NCBI GenBank assembly: GCA_964384335.1
Contig: CAYLKN010000007.1
Span: 13,203 to 77,202 of the forward strand
Length of the DNA: 64,000 nt
Source of the DNA: JAUICS01 sp964384335
GTDB taxonomy: Bacteria > Pseudomonadota > Alphaproteobacteria > Micavibrionales > Micavibrionaceae
Direction of reading: 5' to 3'
Positions within the stretch are counted from its first letter, which is position 1. Each line of letters opens with the position of its first letter. Shown here piece after piece: positions 8,393 through 16,259 of this stretch. A model generated the notes under the pieces. The model saw nothing but the letters and a program-made list of their open reading frames with translations, had not been told where the DNA came from and searched no databases. The position numbers and the translations under genes were made by a program.

Positions 8393-8941
8393 TTACTGGA
8401 TTAAAATTTCCTGAAATAATACATCTTCAACTTCCACAGGGTAGGCAGCCGTGTTTACGCGGGCGATAAGTTCCTTCTGAAGCCTGTATATTCCAGGAGA
8501 TCCTTTCATGTCTTCAACACGCATTCCGCGCAGGAATGTCTGAAACTGGTCAATAACGCGCGGCATAACCTGCTCGACAACCGCCCTGTCCCTTTCGGAT
8601 GCGAGTTCTATCTGTACACTCAGACGCAAATACCGTGTCTGTGCGTCCGAACTGCTCAGATTTACAATCATGTCGGGAATTTCGAGAAACACGAATCTTT
8701 GACGTTTTTCAAGTTTCTGGCCGTTCTCGGCACTTTGCTCCACCTGTTCCGGATCATCAGAGCTTTTAAGAAAGCCGTCCAGAATTCCGGTTGCATACAG
8801 GGCGCCTAAAATCCCTATAAGGGCGATGACCGGAACACCCGCCATGATCATTAATTTCCGCATGTTGGAACTCGGGGCGGAAGAGGTATCTTCGTCCTCC
8901 ATGTCCTCGCTTTTGTCGTTTTCCTTTGTATCGTCTGTCAT
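8393..8941 (-). CDS. fliL: Flagellar basal-body protein FliL
   Basis: A 182-residue protein with an acidic cytoplasmic N-terminus, one membrane helix (LMIMAGVPVIALIGILGALYATGIL) and a periplasmic FliL domain (RFVFLEIPDMIVNLSSSDAQTRYLRLSVQIELAS, VMPRVIDQFQTFLRGM, LFQEILIQ). FliL surrounds or stabilises the stator. It opens the fliL-fliM-DUF6468-motE block. GAGG six bases ahead supports the ATG. A second FliL-like gene lies at 44.0-44.5 kb. Confidence 0.92.
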   Translation of the reverse strand: MTDDTKENDKSEDMEDEDTSSAPSSNMRKLMIMAGVPVIALIGILGALYATGILDGFLKSSDDPEQVEQSAENGQKLEKRQRFVFLEIPDMIVNLSSSDAQTRYLRLSVQIELASERDRAVVEQVMPRVIDQFQTFLRGMRVEDMKGSPGIYRLQKELIARVNTAAYPVEVEDVLFQEILIQ

Positions 8942-9085
8942 CTGAGGCCTCTATTCTGTTTGAAATATTATTTTATCACAGGCTGTATGGCAAATTAAGC
9001 TTCTCAAATAGGGATTAATTATTTGCATATCAGGGTGCGATGCATAATATTATTTTATTTAAATTATATTGAAATAATAAGTGCG

Positions 9086-9550
9086 ATGAAAAAGGTATTA
9101 ATTTTTATATGTCTATTATTCAGTTTTAATTTCTTTTTATCACGCGAGGGCACGGCCATGCAAAGTCCGTTTTCAACGTGGCAGTGGTCAAACAGACTTG
9201 TTGTGCTTTTCACATATTACCCTGACGATGCCGATTTTCAGAAACAGGTCAGTAATTTAACAGGCCATGCGCCTGCGCTTGATGAAAGAGACGTCCGAAT
9301 TATAACGGTAGATAAAGACCGCTTTTCCATCCACGGGCCTGACATGGAAACGTATGATGCTTTTAAATATGTTGGAACGCCTCAGGGAATGAGAGATTAT
9401 CTCGACGCACCGATGGATGAATTTGCTCTTTATCTTCTCGGTAAAGATGGCGAAATTAAACTCAGGTCTGATAAGCCTGTATCCGTGGCCGAAATTAACA
9501 GCCTTATTGATTCCATGCCGATGCGCCGCAGGGAACTTAGCCGGAAGTAG
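9086..9550 (+). CDS. DUF4174-like secreted protein
   Basis: A 154-residue protein with a signal peptide (KKVLIFICLLFSFNFFLSREG). The mature part has a thioredoxin-like outline (NRLVVLFTYYPDDADFQKQVSNLTGHAPALDERDVRIITVD, FALYLLGKDGEIKLRSDKPVSVAEINSLIDSMPMRRRE), matching DUF4174, whose members end with an Asp-Ser-Met-Pro-Met-Arg motif. There is no CxxC, so redox catalysis is unlikely. I chose the ATG at 9086 because it gives a clean signal peptide; an upstream in-frame ATG at 9023 would add 21 residues. The last 14 bp overlap the convergent gene. Confidence 0.72.
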   Translation: MKKVLIFICLLFSFNFFLSREGTAMQSPFSTWQWSNRLVVLFTYYPDDADFQKQVSNLTGHAPALDERDVRIITVDKDRFSIHGPDMETYDAFKYVGTPQGMRDYLDAPMDEFALYLLGKDGEIKLRSDKPVSVAEINSLIDSMPMRRRELSRK

Positions 9551-10172
9551 GCGTGCCAAGTGCCTTATCGATTGCATTTTCAAGACTCTCCAGAAAGGAA
9601 TGCCCTTCAACGAAAGAGACATGTTCGACTTCTTTTTCTTTGAGTTTATAGGCTTTTGACAAAAGCTGACGGACATGTTTGATATCGATTGCGTCCTGGT
9701 GTTCTGGTTTGTATTCTGGTTTTTGTTCTGGGCCCCCTGCTTCAGTATCCCCGGAGTATGACTCAGGATGCGATAGATGCGACCCGGTCTGGCCCTCACG
9801 CTTTGAATATTCGGCCGTATGCGTATAGGCATAAACTGCCTTGGATACTTTTCCGGGATCGGCCGGGCCGAACTGGTGCGTCCTTTCCTGAAATTCCTTC
9901 ATTTCCGGACGAGCGGCAGCGGAATTTCCGTACTGATTAGTGTCCGTTTCCTCAGATGTTTCCCCGCTCGCTTTTTTTTCAAGGTCCAGAAGAAGGGTTA
10001 TCAGCGCATCAAGTGATACGTCTGTTATATCCTCACCGAACATGTGGGGCCGATCCTTCTGCCGGGGCCTGTTTTCCTTTTTCGGCTCCTGCTTTCTGGT
10101 TACTGCACTCTGGGTATCGATATGTTCCGTAAGTCTAAGATTTGGTTTGTTAACCCTGAAATATGTTTCCAT
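9537..10172 (-). CDS. Unrecognised hydrophilic protein
   Basis: A 211-residue, highly polar protein without signal peptide or membrane segment. The first half is basic (KKENRPRQKDRPHMFGEDITDVSLDALITLLLDLEKKA), the middle is rich in Gly/Ser/Glu and probably disordered, and the C-terminus is a predicted helical pair (IDIKHVRQLLSKAYKLKEKEVEHVSFVEGHSFLESLENAIDKAL). I do not recognise the family. It lies 56 bp downstream of another unknown gene on the same strand, and the two may form an operon. It overlaps the DUF4174-like gene tail to tail by 14 bp. Confidence 0.6.
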   Translation of the reverse strand: METYFRVNKPNLRLTEHIDTQSAVTRKQEPKKENRPRQKDRPHMFGEDITDVSLDALITLLLDLEKKASGETSEETDTNQYGNSAAARPEMKEFQERTHQFGPADPGKVSKAVYAYTHTAEYSKREGQTGSHLSHPESYSGDTEAGGPEQKPEYKPEHQDAIDIKHVRQLLSKAYKLKEKEVEHVSFVEGHSFLESLENAIDKALGTPTSG

Positions 10173-10228
10173 ATTTTTACAAGTCCCTAACTCTGCCCTT
10201 TAAACCCTCAACAATAATACTCCAGGCC

Positions 10229-10960
10229 TTATCTTTGGTGAAGCCAGAAAACATCATCCTCTCCCAGTTGTTTTTTCTCCTCCTGATAAGACGGGTGCCG
10301 GTATTGCCAAAGGGTCTTTTCCCGCGAATCCTGGATATCAAGTGTCGTAAGATTCCCCATCAAGAGCCAGTATTCGTTGCCGCCGATGGTCATGGGGGCC
10401 GATCCGTCCGCCTGCACGGGTTTCATGCGCATGACAAGGATCACCTGGTTATCGTCTACAATATCTTCCATCTTACGCGTTTGCTCCTGCGAAAGCGGTA
10501 TATGTTTGAATTTGTTAATGCCATGAGGGATGAGTGCAAAATCCATATCACCCACGGTGTAGGGAAAATAAACGTTTTCGGGGTTTTGGAAACCGAGGTG
10601 CACACCGGCCGGGTGATCATGCTCGAAATAAACACTTACCGGAATCTTTATTATGATGAATTCCTGTTCAGGATCATAAGTCTCGAACTGGCGGATCAAA
10701 ATGCGTTTCTGCTTATCCAGAACAATCTGTTTACCGGCCCGGGGCGCATCCTTGTAAGCCTGGGTATCCTCTGCCATTTCATCTATAGGCGGCAGTTTTC
10801 CAGCCAGTTTGTGAAAGGCAAAAACAATTTCATTATCGGATGATGACCGCAATTCCTCACGTGCATGGGCTTCAGATACTATTCCCGATATGCAATACAG
10901 GCCAAGCAGTAAGCAGATAATGTGTAAACTATCTTTAACTTTAAAAACACAATAACTCAT
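10229..10960 (-). CDS. Unrecognised exported protein
   Basis: A 243-residue protein with a signal peptide (LHIICLLLGLYCISGIVSEAHA before REELRSS). The mature domain has alternating beta segments (KRILIRQFETYDPEQEFIIIKIPVSVYFEHDHP, NQVILVMRMKPVQADG, NEYWLLMGNLTTLDI). Two pairs of sites, LDKQKRILIRQ and DDNQVILVMRM, look like strands of a repeated beta domain. I cannot assign a family or function. Export to the periplasm or outer membrane is the only clear inference. It is divergent from the smr gene. Confidence 0.6.
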   Translation of the reverse strand: MSYCVFKVKDSLHIICLLLGLYCISGIVSEAHAREELRSSSDNEIVFAFHKLAGKLPPIDEMAEDTQAYKDAPRAGKQIVLDKQKRILIRQFETYDPEQEFIIIKIPVSVYFEHDHPAGVHLGFQNPENVYFPYTVGDMDFALIPHGINKFKHIPLSQEQTRKMEDIVDDNQVILVMRMKPVQADGSAPMTIGGNEYWLLMGNLTTLDIQDSREKTLWQYRHPSYQEEKKQLGEDDVFWLHQR

Positions 10961-11032
10961 TTTCAGGGCACAGGCTTATCCTTATATGATAAGTATACTT
11001 GTAAAAACGTGAACAGAGCAATTCCTGATCAA

Positions 11033-11656
11033 ATGAGCAAAAAAAAGCCCGGAAAAGACAAAGTAAAAGATACAGACTGCAAACACAATGACGACGATCT
11101 GTGGAACGCGGTAAAAAGCGGTGTAAAACCCATCGAGCGTGAAGAACACAGTCCGGCAATCCTCACCCGAAACGCAGTCTTTGTAAAAAATACAGGGAAA
11201 GAAGCCTCCGGTAAGACAACACTTAAAATCTCTGAAGAGCAGACAACGGATACCACCGGTCAGGATTTCAGGACGGAAATAAAACAACCGCTTTCAACAG
11301 AAATTGACCGCAATACCCTTAAAAGATTACAGAGGGGTCAGATCCCGGTAGAGGCAAAGCTCGATCTTCACGGCATGACCAGAGATCAGGCACATGCCGC
11401 CCTTTTAGAATTTATTGCATCAAGCCATGCTTCAAGAATGCGATGCGTCATGGTAATAACCGGAAAGGGATCGACCGGTACACTAAACGGGCCGGATCGC
11501 GATATGTTTCATACCCGCGGAGTCTTAAGGGCTAAGGTTCCCCAGTGGCTTTCGGACCCGGCTTTCAGACCCTGGATATTACAAGCCGTTCCGGCCAAAC
11601 CCAGACACGGCGGGGAAGGTGCGTTGTATGTCTTGTTAAGACGAAGAAGACAATAG
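11033..11656 (+). CDS. Smr (MutS2 C-terminal) domain protein
   Basis: A 207-residue protein. The first 95 residues are charged and probably flexible; the C-terminal half is an Smr domain with LDLHGMTRDQAHAALLEFI, the nucleotide-loop-like VMVITGKGS, and VLRAKVPQWLSDP...PRHGGEGALYVLLRR. Smr domains act as DNA or RNA endonucleases in recombination control and ribosome rescue; the substrate of stand-alone alphaproteobacterial copies is uncertain. The ATG at 11033 gives a Lys-rich MSKKKPGK start typical of the family; a GTG at 11009 is also in frame. A convergent tRNA-Gly follows. Confidence 0.82.
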   Translation: MSKKKPGKDKVKDTDCKHNDDDLWNAVKSGVKPIEREEHSPAILTRNAVFVKNTGKEASGKTTLKISEEQTTDTTGQDFRTEIKQPLSTEIDRNTLKRLQRGQIPVEAKLDLHGMTRDQAHAALLEFIASSHASRMRCVMVITGKGSTGTLNGPDRDMFHTRGVLRAKVPQWLSDPAFRPWILQAVPAKPRHGGEGALYVLLRRRRQ

Positions 11657-11676
11657 TACCGGTCATGTTTTTGCAA

Positions 11677-11750
11677 TGGAGCGGGTGAAGGGAATCGAAC
11701 CCTCACGACCAGCTTGGAAGGCTGGGGCTCTACCATTGAGCTACACCCGC
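11677..11750 (-). tRNA. tRNA-Gly (anticodon TCC)
   Basis: On the minus strand the sequence starts GCGGGTGTAGCTCAATGG and folds into a full cloverleaf. The acceptor pairs GCGGGTG with CACCCGC, the anticodon loop is CTTCCAA between CCAGC and GCTGG, and the T-arm loop is TTCGATT. The discriminator is T and CCA is encoded. It decodes GGA/GGG glycine codons. Confidence 0.97.
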
Positions 11751-11859
11751 ACGAGCGTTGATATTAATTATCAGCAATTCCGGGAAACGTCAAGAATTCA
11801 CGAACTTCCCAATCCGGCGCATATTTTGTTATATTTTCAATTAGTGATACACTGAAATC

Positions 11860-12246
11860 ATGACTATTGATAAACGCAGCCGCACCTCTTTCAGGGAGCG
11901 TATCGGGTATTCCCGCAGGGAATTCAATTCAATATTCCAGATTTACAGCACCTATGTATACAAAGGCCTGTTTAAAGATTTCAGCTTTGCCGAAATTAAC
12001 GGACGCTATTACATTTCCTTTAAACAGGACGCCAGCCACACACCGCTGATTACAATCGAAAAACGAAAAATGTCTGCAGACAGGGTATTATTCGTTGCCA
12101 CCGCACCTGACTATCACGGCGGATTAAAAGAAATCGCACGCAGTGAGAAAATAGACTCTTTTATCCGTCAGCTTGGCAATCAGGTCCAGACCATCTTTAC
12201 CGCATATACCGAAAAAGGGGGAAATGTAAGGGCGCTTTACAGATAA
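11860..12246 (+). CDS. DUF2794-like conserved protein
   Basis: A 128-residue protein whose opening (GYSRREFNSIFQIYSTYVYKGLFKDFSFAEINGRYYISFKQD) and following IEKRKMSADRVLFVA match the outline of DUF2794, a small cytoplasmic family nearly restricted to alphaproteobacteria (a FxRxELN...LYGxMVAxGEWRDY pattern). Function is unknown. It stands alone between tRNA-Gly and the convergent yqgE. The similarity is by pattern and moderately certain. Confidence 0.65.
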   Translation: MTIDKRSRTSFRERIGYSRREFNSIFQIYSTYVYKGLFKDFSFAEINGRYYISFKQDASHTPLITIEKRKMSADRVLFVATAPDYHGGLKEIARSEKIDSFIRQLGNQVQTIFTAYTEKGGNVRALYR

Positions 12247-12271
12247 ACGAAAAAATAAAAGGGCAGACTTT

Positions 12272-12880
12272 TCAGGCCCGGCCTGCGGTTGAAGACAGCA
12301 TTGCAGGGTCTATTCCAAGCTTTCCGATGGCCCGGTCCCATTTACTGGCAAAATCGGTATTAAAAATCAGGTCCTGATCCGCATCAAGCGAAAGCCAGGC
12401 ATTTTCATGGATTTCACGATCCAGCTGCCCCGCCTGCCAGCCTGCATAACCCAGAATAAAAAGCATTTTTCTGGGCCCTTGCCCGTTAACGACATCCTGT
12501 AAGGCTTCAATTGTTCCTGTAACGCTGATTTCATCGTTGACAATAACGGTATCTTTTTGTTTGAAATCGTTTGAATGCAGGAGAAATCCCCGTGCTGTTT
12601 CCACCGGTCCGCCGCTCATTATCGGAATGTCTTTAACCGCAGGCTGGCGTTCGCTGACGATATCCAGCTGCTTCAAAAGGCTTTTAAACTTGACATCCGG
12701 CATTGTGTGATTAACAACAAGGCCCATCGCGCCGTTTTTATCATGAGCGCAAACGTAAATCACGGCCTTGTGAAAACGCTTGTCCTGCATACCGGGCATT
12801 GCCAGCAAAAGCTTTCCGGTCAGATAACCGTCATCCATTTTTTCATGATCTGATTTGCCCGGTTCAGAGTGTTTTTGCAT
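12272..12880 (-). CDS. YqgE/AlgH family protein
   Basis: A 202-residue protein carrying the family signatures: LTGKLLLAMPGMQDKRFHKAVIYVCAHDKNGAMGLVVNH near the start, MSGGPVETARGFLLHS in the middle and MLFILGYAGWQAGQLDREIHENAW in the second half. The family is widespread (AlgH in Pseudomonas); its biochemical role is unclear although structures are known. The gene is divergent from the DsbD-alpha-like gene, an arrangement also seen in other alphaproteobacteria. Confidence 0.9.
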   Translation of the reverse strand: MQKHSEPGKSDHEKMDDGYLTGKLLLAMPGMQDKRFHKAVIYVCAHDKNGAMGLVVNHTMPDVKFKSLLKQLDIVSERQPAVKDIPIMSGGPVETARGFLLHSNDFKQKDTVIVNDEISVTGTIEALQDVVNGQGPRKMLFILGYAGWQAGQLDREIHENAWLSLDADQDLIFNTDFASKWDRAIGKLGIDPAMLSSTAGRA

Positions 12881-12962
12881 TTAGCTCTCTAAAAAAATAC
12901 GTTATAAATTAATATTATAAGATAAAATTCAAATATCAGTGGCTAATTGAATAAATTAATAA

Positions 12963-13868
12963 ATGAAACCAACTTATACTAATAATACCAGAACATTCTT
13001 TCCCTGTTTATTCGCAAGTCCGTTTTCGGGAATTACAAAAATTATATATGTATGTGTATTATTATTTGTAATTTCCAGTCAAGCATTTGCCAAAACCTCG
13101 GCATGGTCAGAGGATAAGTATATCAAGGCACGACTTCTCAGTGCACAAAACAGTATAACAAAAAATATGGAAACAGTAGACGCGGCTGTTGAAATTATTC
13201 TGGAGCCGGAGTGGCATACATACTGGCGTACACCCGGTGATATCGGGCTGCCTCCCCAGTTTGACTGGGAAAATTCAGAAAACTTAAAATCCGCGACTGT
13301 TAGCTGGCCGGTCCCAAAGCGGTACGAGACGGAAGGATTTCAAAATTTCGTATATTTTGACAGAGTGGTTTTGCCTGTGCGCATAACACCCGTTAAAAGT
13401 GAAGAGGATATAAAACTCGACCTGACTTTAAAGGCGATGGTGTGCAAAGATATTTGCATACCGCAAACCATGTCCGTTCATCTTGAAATCCCTCAGAACT
13501 CATCTCAAACAACACCCACAATGTCTGAAAACACATTGACTATCGAAAAGGCAAAACAGGCTTTACCTTTTCGGGACAGACTTCCGGGGACAGGTATAGA
13601 AAACGTTGTTGTAGGTAAAGAGGCTTTGATTGTGACTGCATTCGATCAAAGAGGGTTTGCAGACACCGATATTTTCGTTGAAATCCCCGGAATATACCTG
13701 GCAAGTCCGCCAGAGCTGAAATTTGAGAATGAAAAAGGTACACAGGCGATATTCAAAATCCCGTCGCAGGGTCTTGAGGAGGATTTATCGGATCTCGTTG
13801 ACGGAAAGGATATTGTTATAACCCTTGTAAACCAAGGCAGAGCCGTGGAAAAAAAATTCCAGTTTTAA
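12963..13868 (+). CDS. DsbD N-terminal (alpha) domain protein
   Basis: A 301-residue exported protein. The signal peptide ends near SSQAFAKT. The body is a DsbD-alpha/DsbC-like beta domain: ILEPEWHTYWRTPGDIGLPPQFDWENSEN, VSWPVPKRYETEGFQNFVYFDRVVLPV, then the paired cysteines LKAMVCKDICIPQ. There is no membrane DsbD-beta domain and no thioredoxin domain, so it would need a partner reductase. In full DsbD this domain passes electrons from the membrane domain to periplasmic thiol proteins. Its last 4 bp overlap the convergent neighbour. Confidence 0.83.
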   Translation: MKPTYTNNTRTFFPCLFASPFSGITKIIYVCVLLFVISSQAFAKTSAWSEDKYIKARLLSAQNSITKNMETVDAAVEIILEPEWHTYWRTPGDIGLPPQFDWENSENLKSATVSWPVPKRYETEGFQNFVYFDRVVLPVRITPVKSEEDIKLDLTLKAMVCKDICIPQTMSVHLEIPQNSSQTTPTMSENTLTIEKAKQALPFRDRLPGTGIENVVVGKEALIVTAFDQRGFADTDIFVEIPGIYLASPPELKFENEKGTQAIFKIPSQGLEEDLSDLVDGKDIVITLVNQGRAVEKKFQF

Positions 13869-14275
13869 CCGCTTGCCGACTGGTTTTCTTTTTCTTCGGC
13901 TTCTCCGATTTTTCTTAGGGTCAGAAAAGTGATTTCATCGCCATAGTTTATCTTTCCGGACATTTGTATTTTATCGTCTTTCCGAATAAGTTTCAGCTTT
14001 GTTTTATACGTAATTGCATCATCTGTCGGCATACCGTTTTCCCTGGTCAGGGCAAAATCGTCATCCGCCTCGGACGGATCGACAGTTGAAATCATTTCCA
14101 CTTCCTGGTCATTGAGAATTGTAAACGTACTCGTCCATATACAGTTGGCCTCATCTCTTCTGTGCGTCTGGCCGTTAACGATCCGGGTCTCTCCATCGCT
14201 TTTTTTCTGGAAAGGGCCATCATAATTTGTCGTTGTTGTTATTATGTATTTGCCGTCGAGTTCGTCAGATGCCAT
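13865..14275 (-). CDS. Unrecognised small beta-rich protein
   Basis: A 136-residue protein without signal peptide. Regular beta segments (GKYIITTTTNYDGPF, CIWTSTFTILNDQEVEMISTVDPSEA, YKTKLKLIRKDDKIQMSGKI) suggest a small barrel or lipocalin-like fold; function unknown. I chose the ATG at 14275, with GGGA just upstream; a TTG at 14305 would add ten residues. It is divergent from lepA and convergent with the DsbD-alpha gene. Confidence 0.6.
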   Translation of the reverse strand: MASDELDGKYIITTTTNYDGPFQKKSDGETRIVNGQTHRRDEANCIWTSTFTILNDQEVEMISTVDPSEADDDFALTRENGMPTDDAITYKTKLKLIRKDDKIQMSGKINYGDEITFLTLRKIGEAEEKENQSASG

Positions 14276-14445
14276 ATTAATCCCATACGCTTTGTGAATT
14301 TCCAAGTTTCATAAGGTATGATATCAAATGCCGATGCTTCCAACAAATATTATTCAATTCGCGTTCCATGAAAAAAGACCCGGGGTTTTATGACATTGGC
14401 AGTTTCCCACTTGCCCGGGCGGCCGAAAATCTCTAAATATGCAGC

Positions 14446-16254
14446 ATGACAAAACCGCTTGAGCACATCCGCAACTTTGCCATAATTGCACATATTGATC
14501 ACGGCAAATCAACACTTGCCGACCGTCTGATTCAAATGTGCGGCGGCCTTGAAGAACGGGAGATGAAAGATCAGATCCTCGATTCCATGGACATCGAGCG
14601 TGAACGGGGTATTACCATCAAGGCGCAAACTGTGCGTCTTGCCTATAAAGCTGGGGACGGTATTGAATATCAACTGAACATCATGGATACTCCGGGGCAT
14701 GTTGACTTTTCATACGAAGTCAGCCGCTCGCTTGCCGCGTGTGAAGGGTCCATCCTGGTTGTTGACGCATCGCAGGGGGTTGAGGCGCAGACCCTGGCCA
14801 ATGTTTACCAGGCCATAGACGCAGATCATGAAATTCTGCCAGTTCTGAATAAAATTGACCTGCCTGCCGCGGAACCTGAAAGGATCAAGCAGCAGGTGGA
14901 GGATGTGGTGGGACTGCCAAAAGAAGATGCCCTGGAAGTCTCCGGCAAGACCGGGCTTGGTGTTGACGCCCTTCTGGAGGCCATTGTGAAGAAATTGCCC
15001 ACGCCGTCGGGCGAAGCGGACAAACCGCTCAAGGCCCTTCTGGTTGACAGCTGGTACGATGCCTATCTCGGCGTGGTGATTCTGGTCCGCGTCATTGATG
15101 GGAAACTGCGCAAAGGCCAAAGAATCCAGTTTCTGAATACACGCGCCATCCGAGAAATCGACCGTGTCGGTATGTTCACTCCCAAACCTGTTATTATTGA
15201 TGAAATCGGCCCGGGGGAAATGGGTTTTATCACCGCCGCGATTAAAGACATCGAAGAAACTCAGGTTGGTGACACGATAACCGAAGAAAAGCGCCAATGC
15301 GCCGAACGTCTGCCAGGATTTAAACCTTCCGTGCCCATGGTGTTCTGCTCCCTGTTTCCTGCAGATTCGAGTCAGTATCAGACTTTGAAAGATGCACTCG
15401 GCCGACTGAAACTTAACGATGCGGCCCTGCATTTCGAACCGGAACAAAGCCAGGCGCTTGGCCTTGGCTTCCGCTGCGGCTTTCTGGGGCTTCTGCATAT
15501 GGAGATTATTCAGGAGAGGCTGGAGAGGGAGTATAACCTTGATCTCATTCCCACGGCACCCAGCGTTGTGTATCACGTTTACATGACAGACGGTAAAATG
15601 ATCGAGCTTTATAATCCCGTTGATATGCCGGACACCATGCGCATCGATCATATTGAGGAACCCTGGATCAGGGCGACAATTCTCGTTCCGGATGATTATC
15701 TGGGAGGTATTATTCAGCTATGCCAGGACAAACGCGGGGAGCAGCAGGACCTCACCTATGCCGGAGATCGCGCTATGCTTGTCTACAAACTTCCCCTCAA
15801 CGAGGTGGTTTTCGACTTCTATGACCGCCTGAAATCAATCAGCAGGGGCTATGCGAGTTTTGATTACGAGCTTTCAGGCTATGCCGAAAACGATCTGGTC
15901 AAAATGGAAATCAAAGTGAATGACGAACCGGTGGACGCACTGGCCATGATCGTGCACCGCAGCCAGGCGGAATTCCGAGGACGCGGGCTTTGCGAACGCC
16001 TCAAAGAACTGATTCCGCGGCAAATGTTTAAAATCGCTATCCAGGCTGCTATCGGTGGCCGTATTGTTGCCCGGGAAACATTAAGCGCCCTGCGGAAGGA
16101 CGTCACATCAAAATGTTACGGCGGCGATGTGACCCGTAAACGCAAACTCCTTGAAAAGCAAAAAGAGGGTAAGAAAAAGATGCGCCAGTACGGCAATGTC
16201 GAAATTCCCCAGTCAGCTTTCATTAATGCCCTGAAAATGGGTGAGGACCGATAA
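14446..16254 (+). CDS. lepA: Elongation factor 4 (LepA)
   Basis: A 602-residue translational GTPase of full length. Walker A AHIDHGKSTLADRL, the switch-II motif DTPGHVDF and the NKIDLP guanine-specificity motif are intact. The LepA-specific C-terminal domain is present (IGGRIVARETLSALRKDVTSKCYGGDVTRKRKLLEKQKEGKKKMRQYGNVEIPQSAFINAL). LepA binds stalled or mis-translocated ribosomes and helps back-translocation or initiation under stress. It ends 5 bp from the convergent antiporter gene with no room for a separate terminator. Confidence 0.97.
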   Translation: MTKPLEHIRNFAIIAHIDHGKSTLADRLIQMCGGLEEREMKDQILDSMDIERERGITIKAQTVRLAYKAGDGIEYQLNIMDTPGHVDFSYEVSRSLAACEGSILVVDASQGVEAQTLANVYQAIDADHEILPVLNKIDLPAAEPERIKQQVEDVVGLPKEDALEVSGKTGLGVDALLEAIVKKLPTPSGEADKPLKALLVDSWYDAYLGVVILVRVIDGKLRKGQRIQFLNTRAIREIDRVGMFTPKPVIIDEIGPGEMGFITAAIKDIEETQVGDTITEEKRQCAERLPGFKPSVPMVFCSLFPADSSQYQTLKDALGRLKLNDAALHFEPEQSQALGLGFRCGFLGLLHMEIIQERLEREYNLDLIPTAPSVVYHVYMTDGKMIELYNPVDMPDTMRIDHIEEPWIRATILVPDDYLGGIIQLCQDKRGEQQDLTYAGDRAMLVYKLPLNEVVFDFYDRLKSISRGYASFDYELSGYAENDLVKMEIKVNDEPVDALAMIVHRSQAEFRGRGLCERLKELIPRQMFKIAIQAAIGGRIVARETLSALRKDVTSKCYGGDVTRKRKLLEKQKEGKKKMRQYGNVEIPQSAFINALKMGEDR

Positions 16255-16259
16255 TGCGC

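Noticed and set aside
10163..10843. 226-codon plus-strand reading frame
   Set aside because: It is antisense to a minus-strand gene with a clean signal peptide and start; its own protein has no recognisable domain and a low-complexity hydrophobic start.
14710..15651. 313-codon minus-strand reading frame inside lepA
   Set aside because: Fully antisense to the highly conserved lepA; composition follows the lepA codon pattern.
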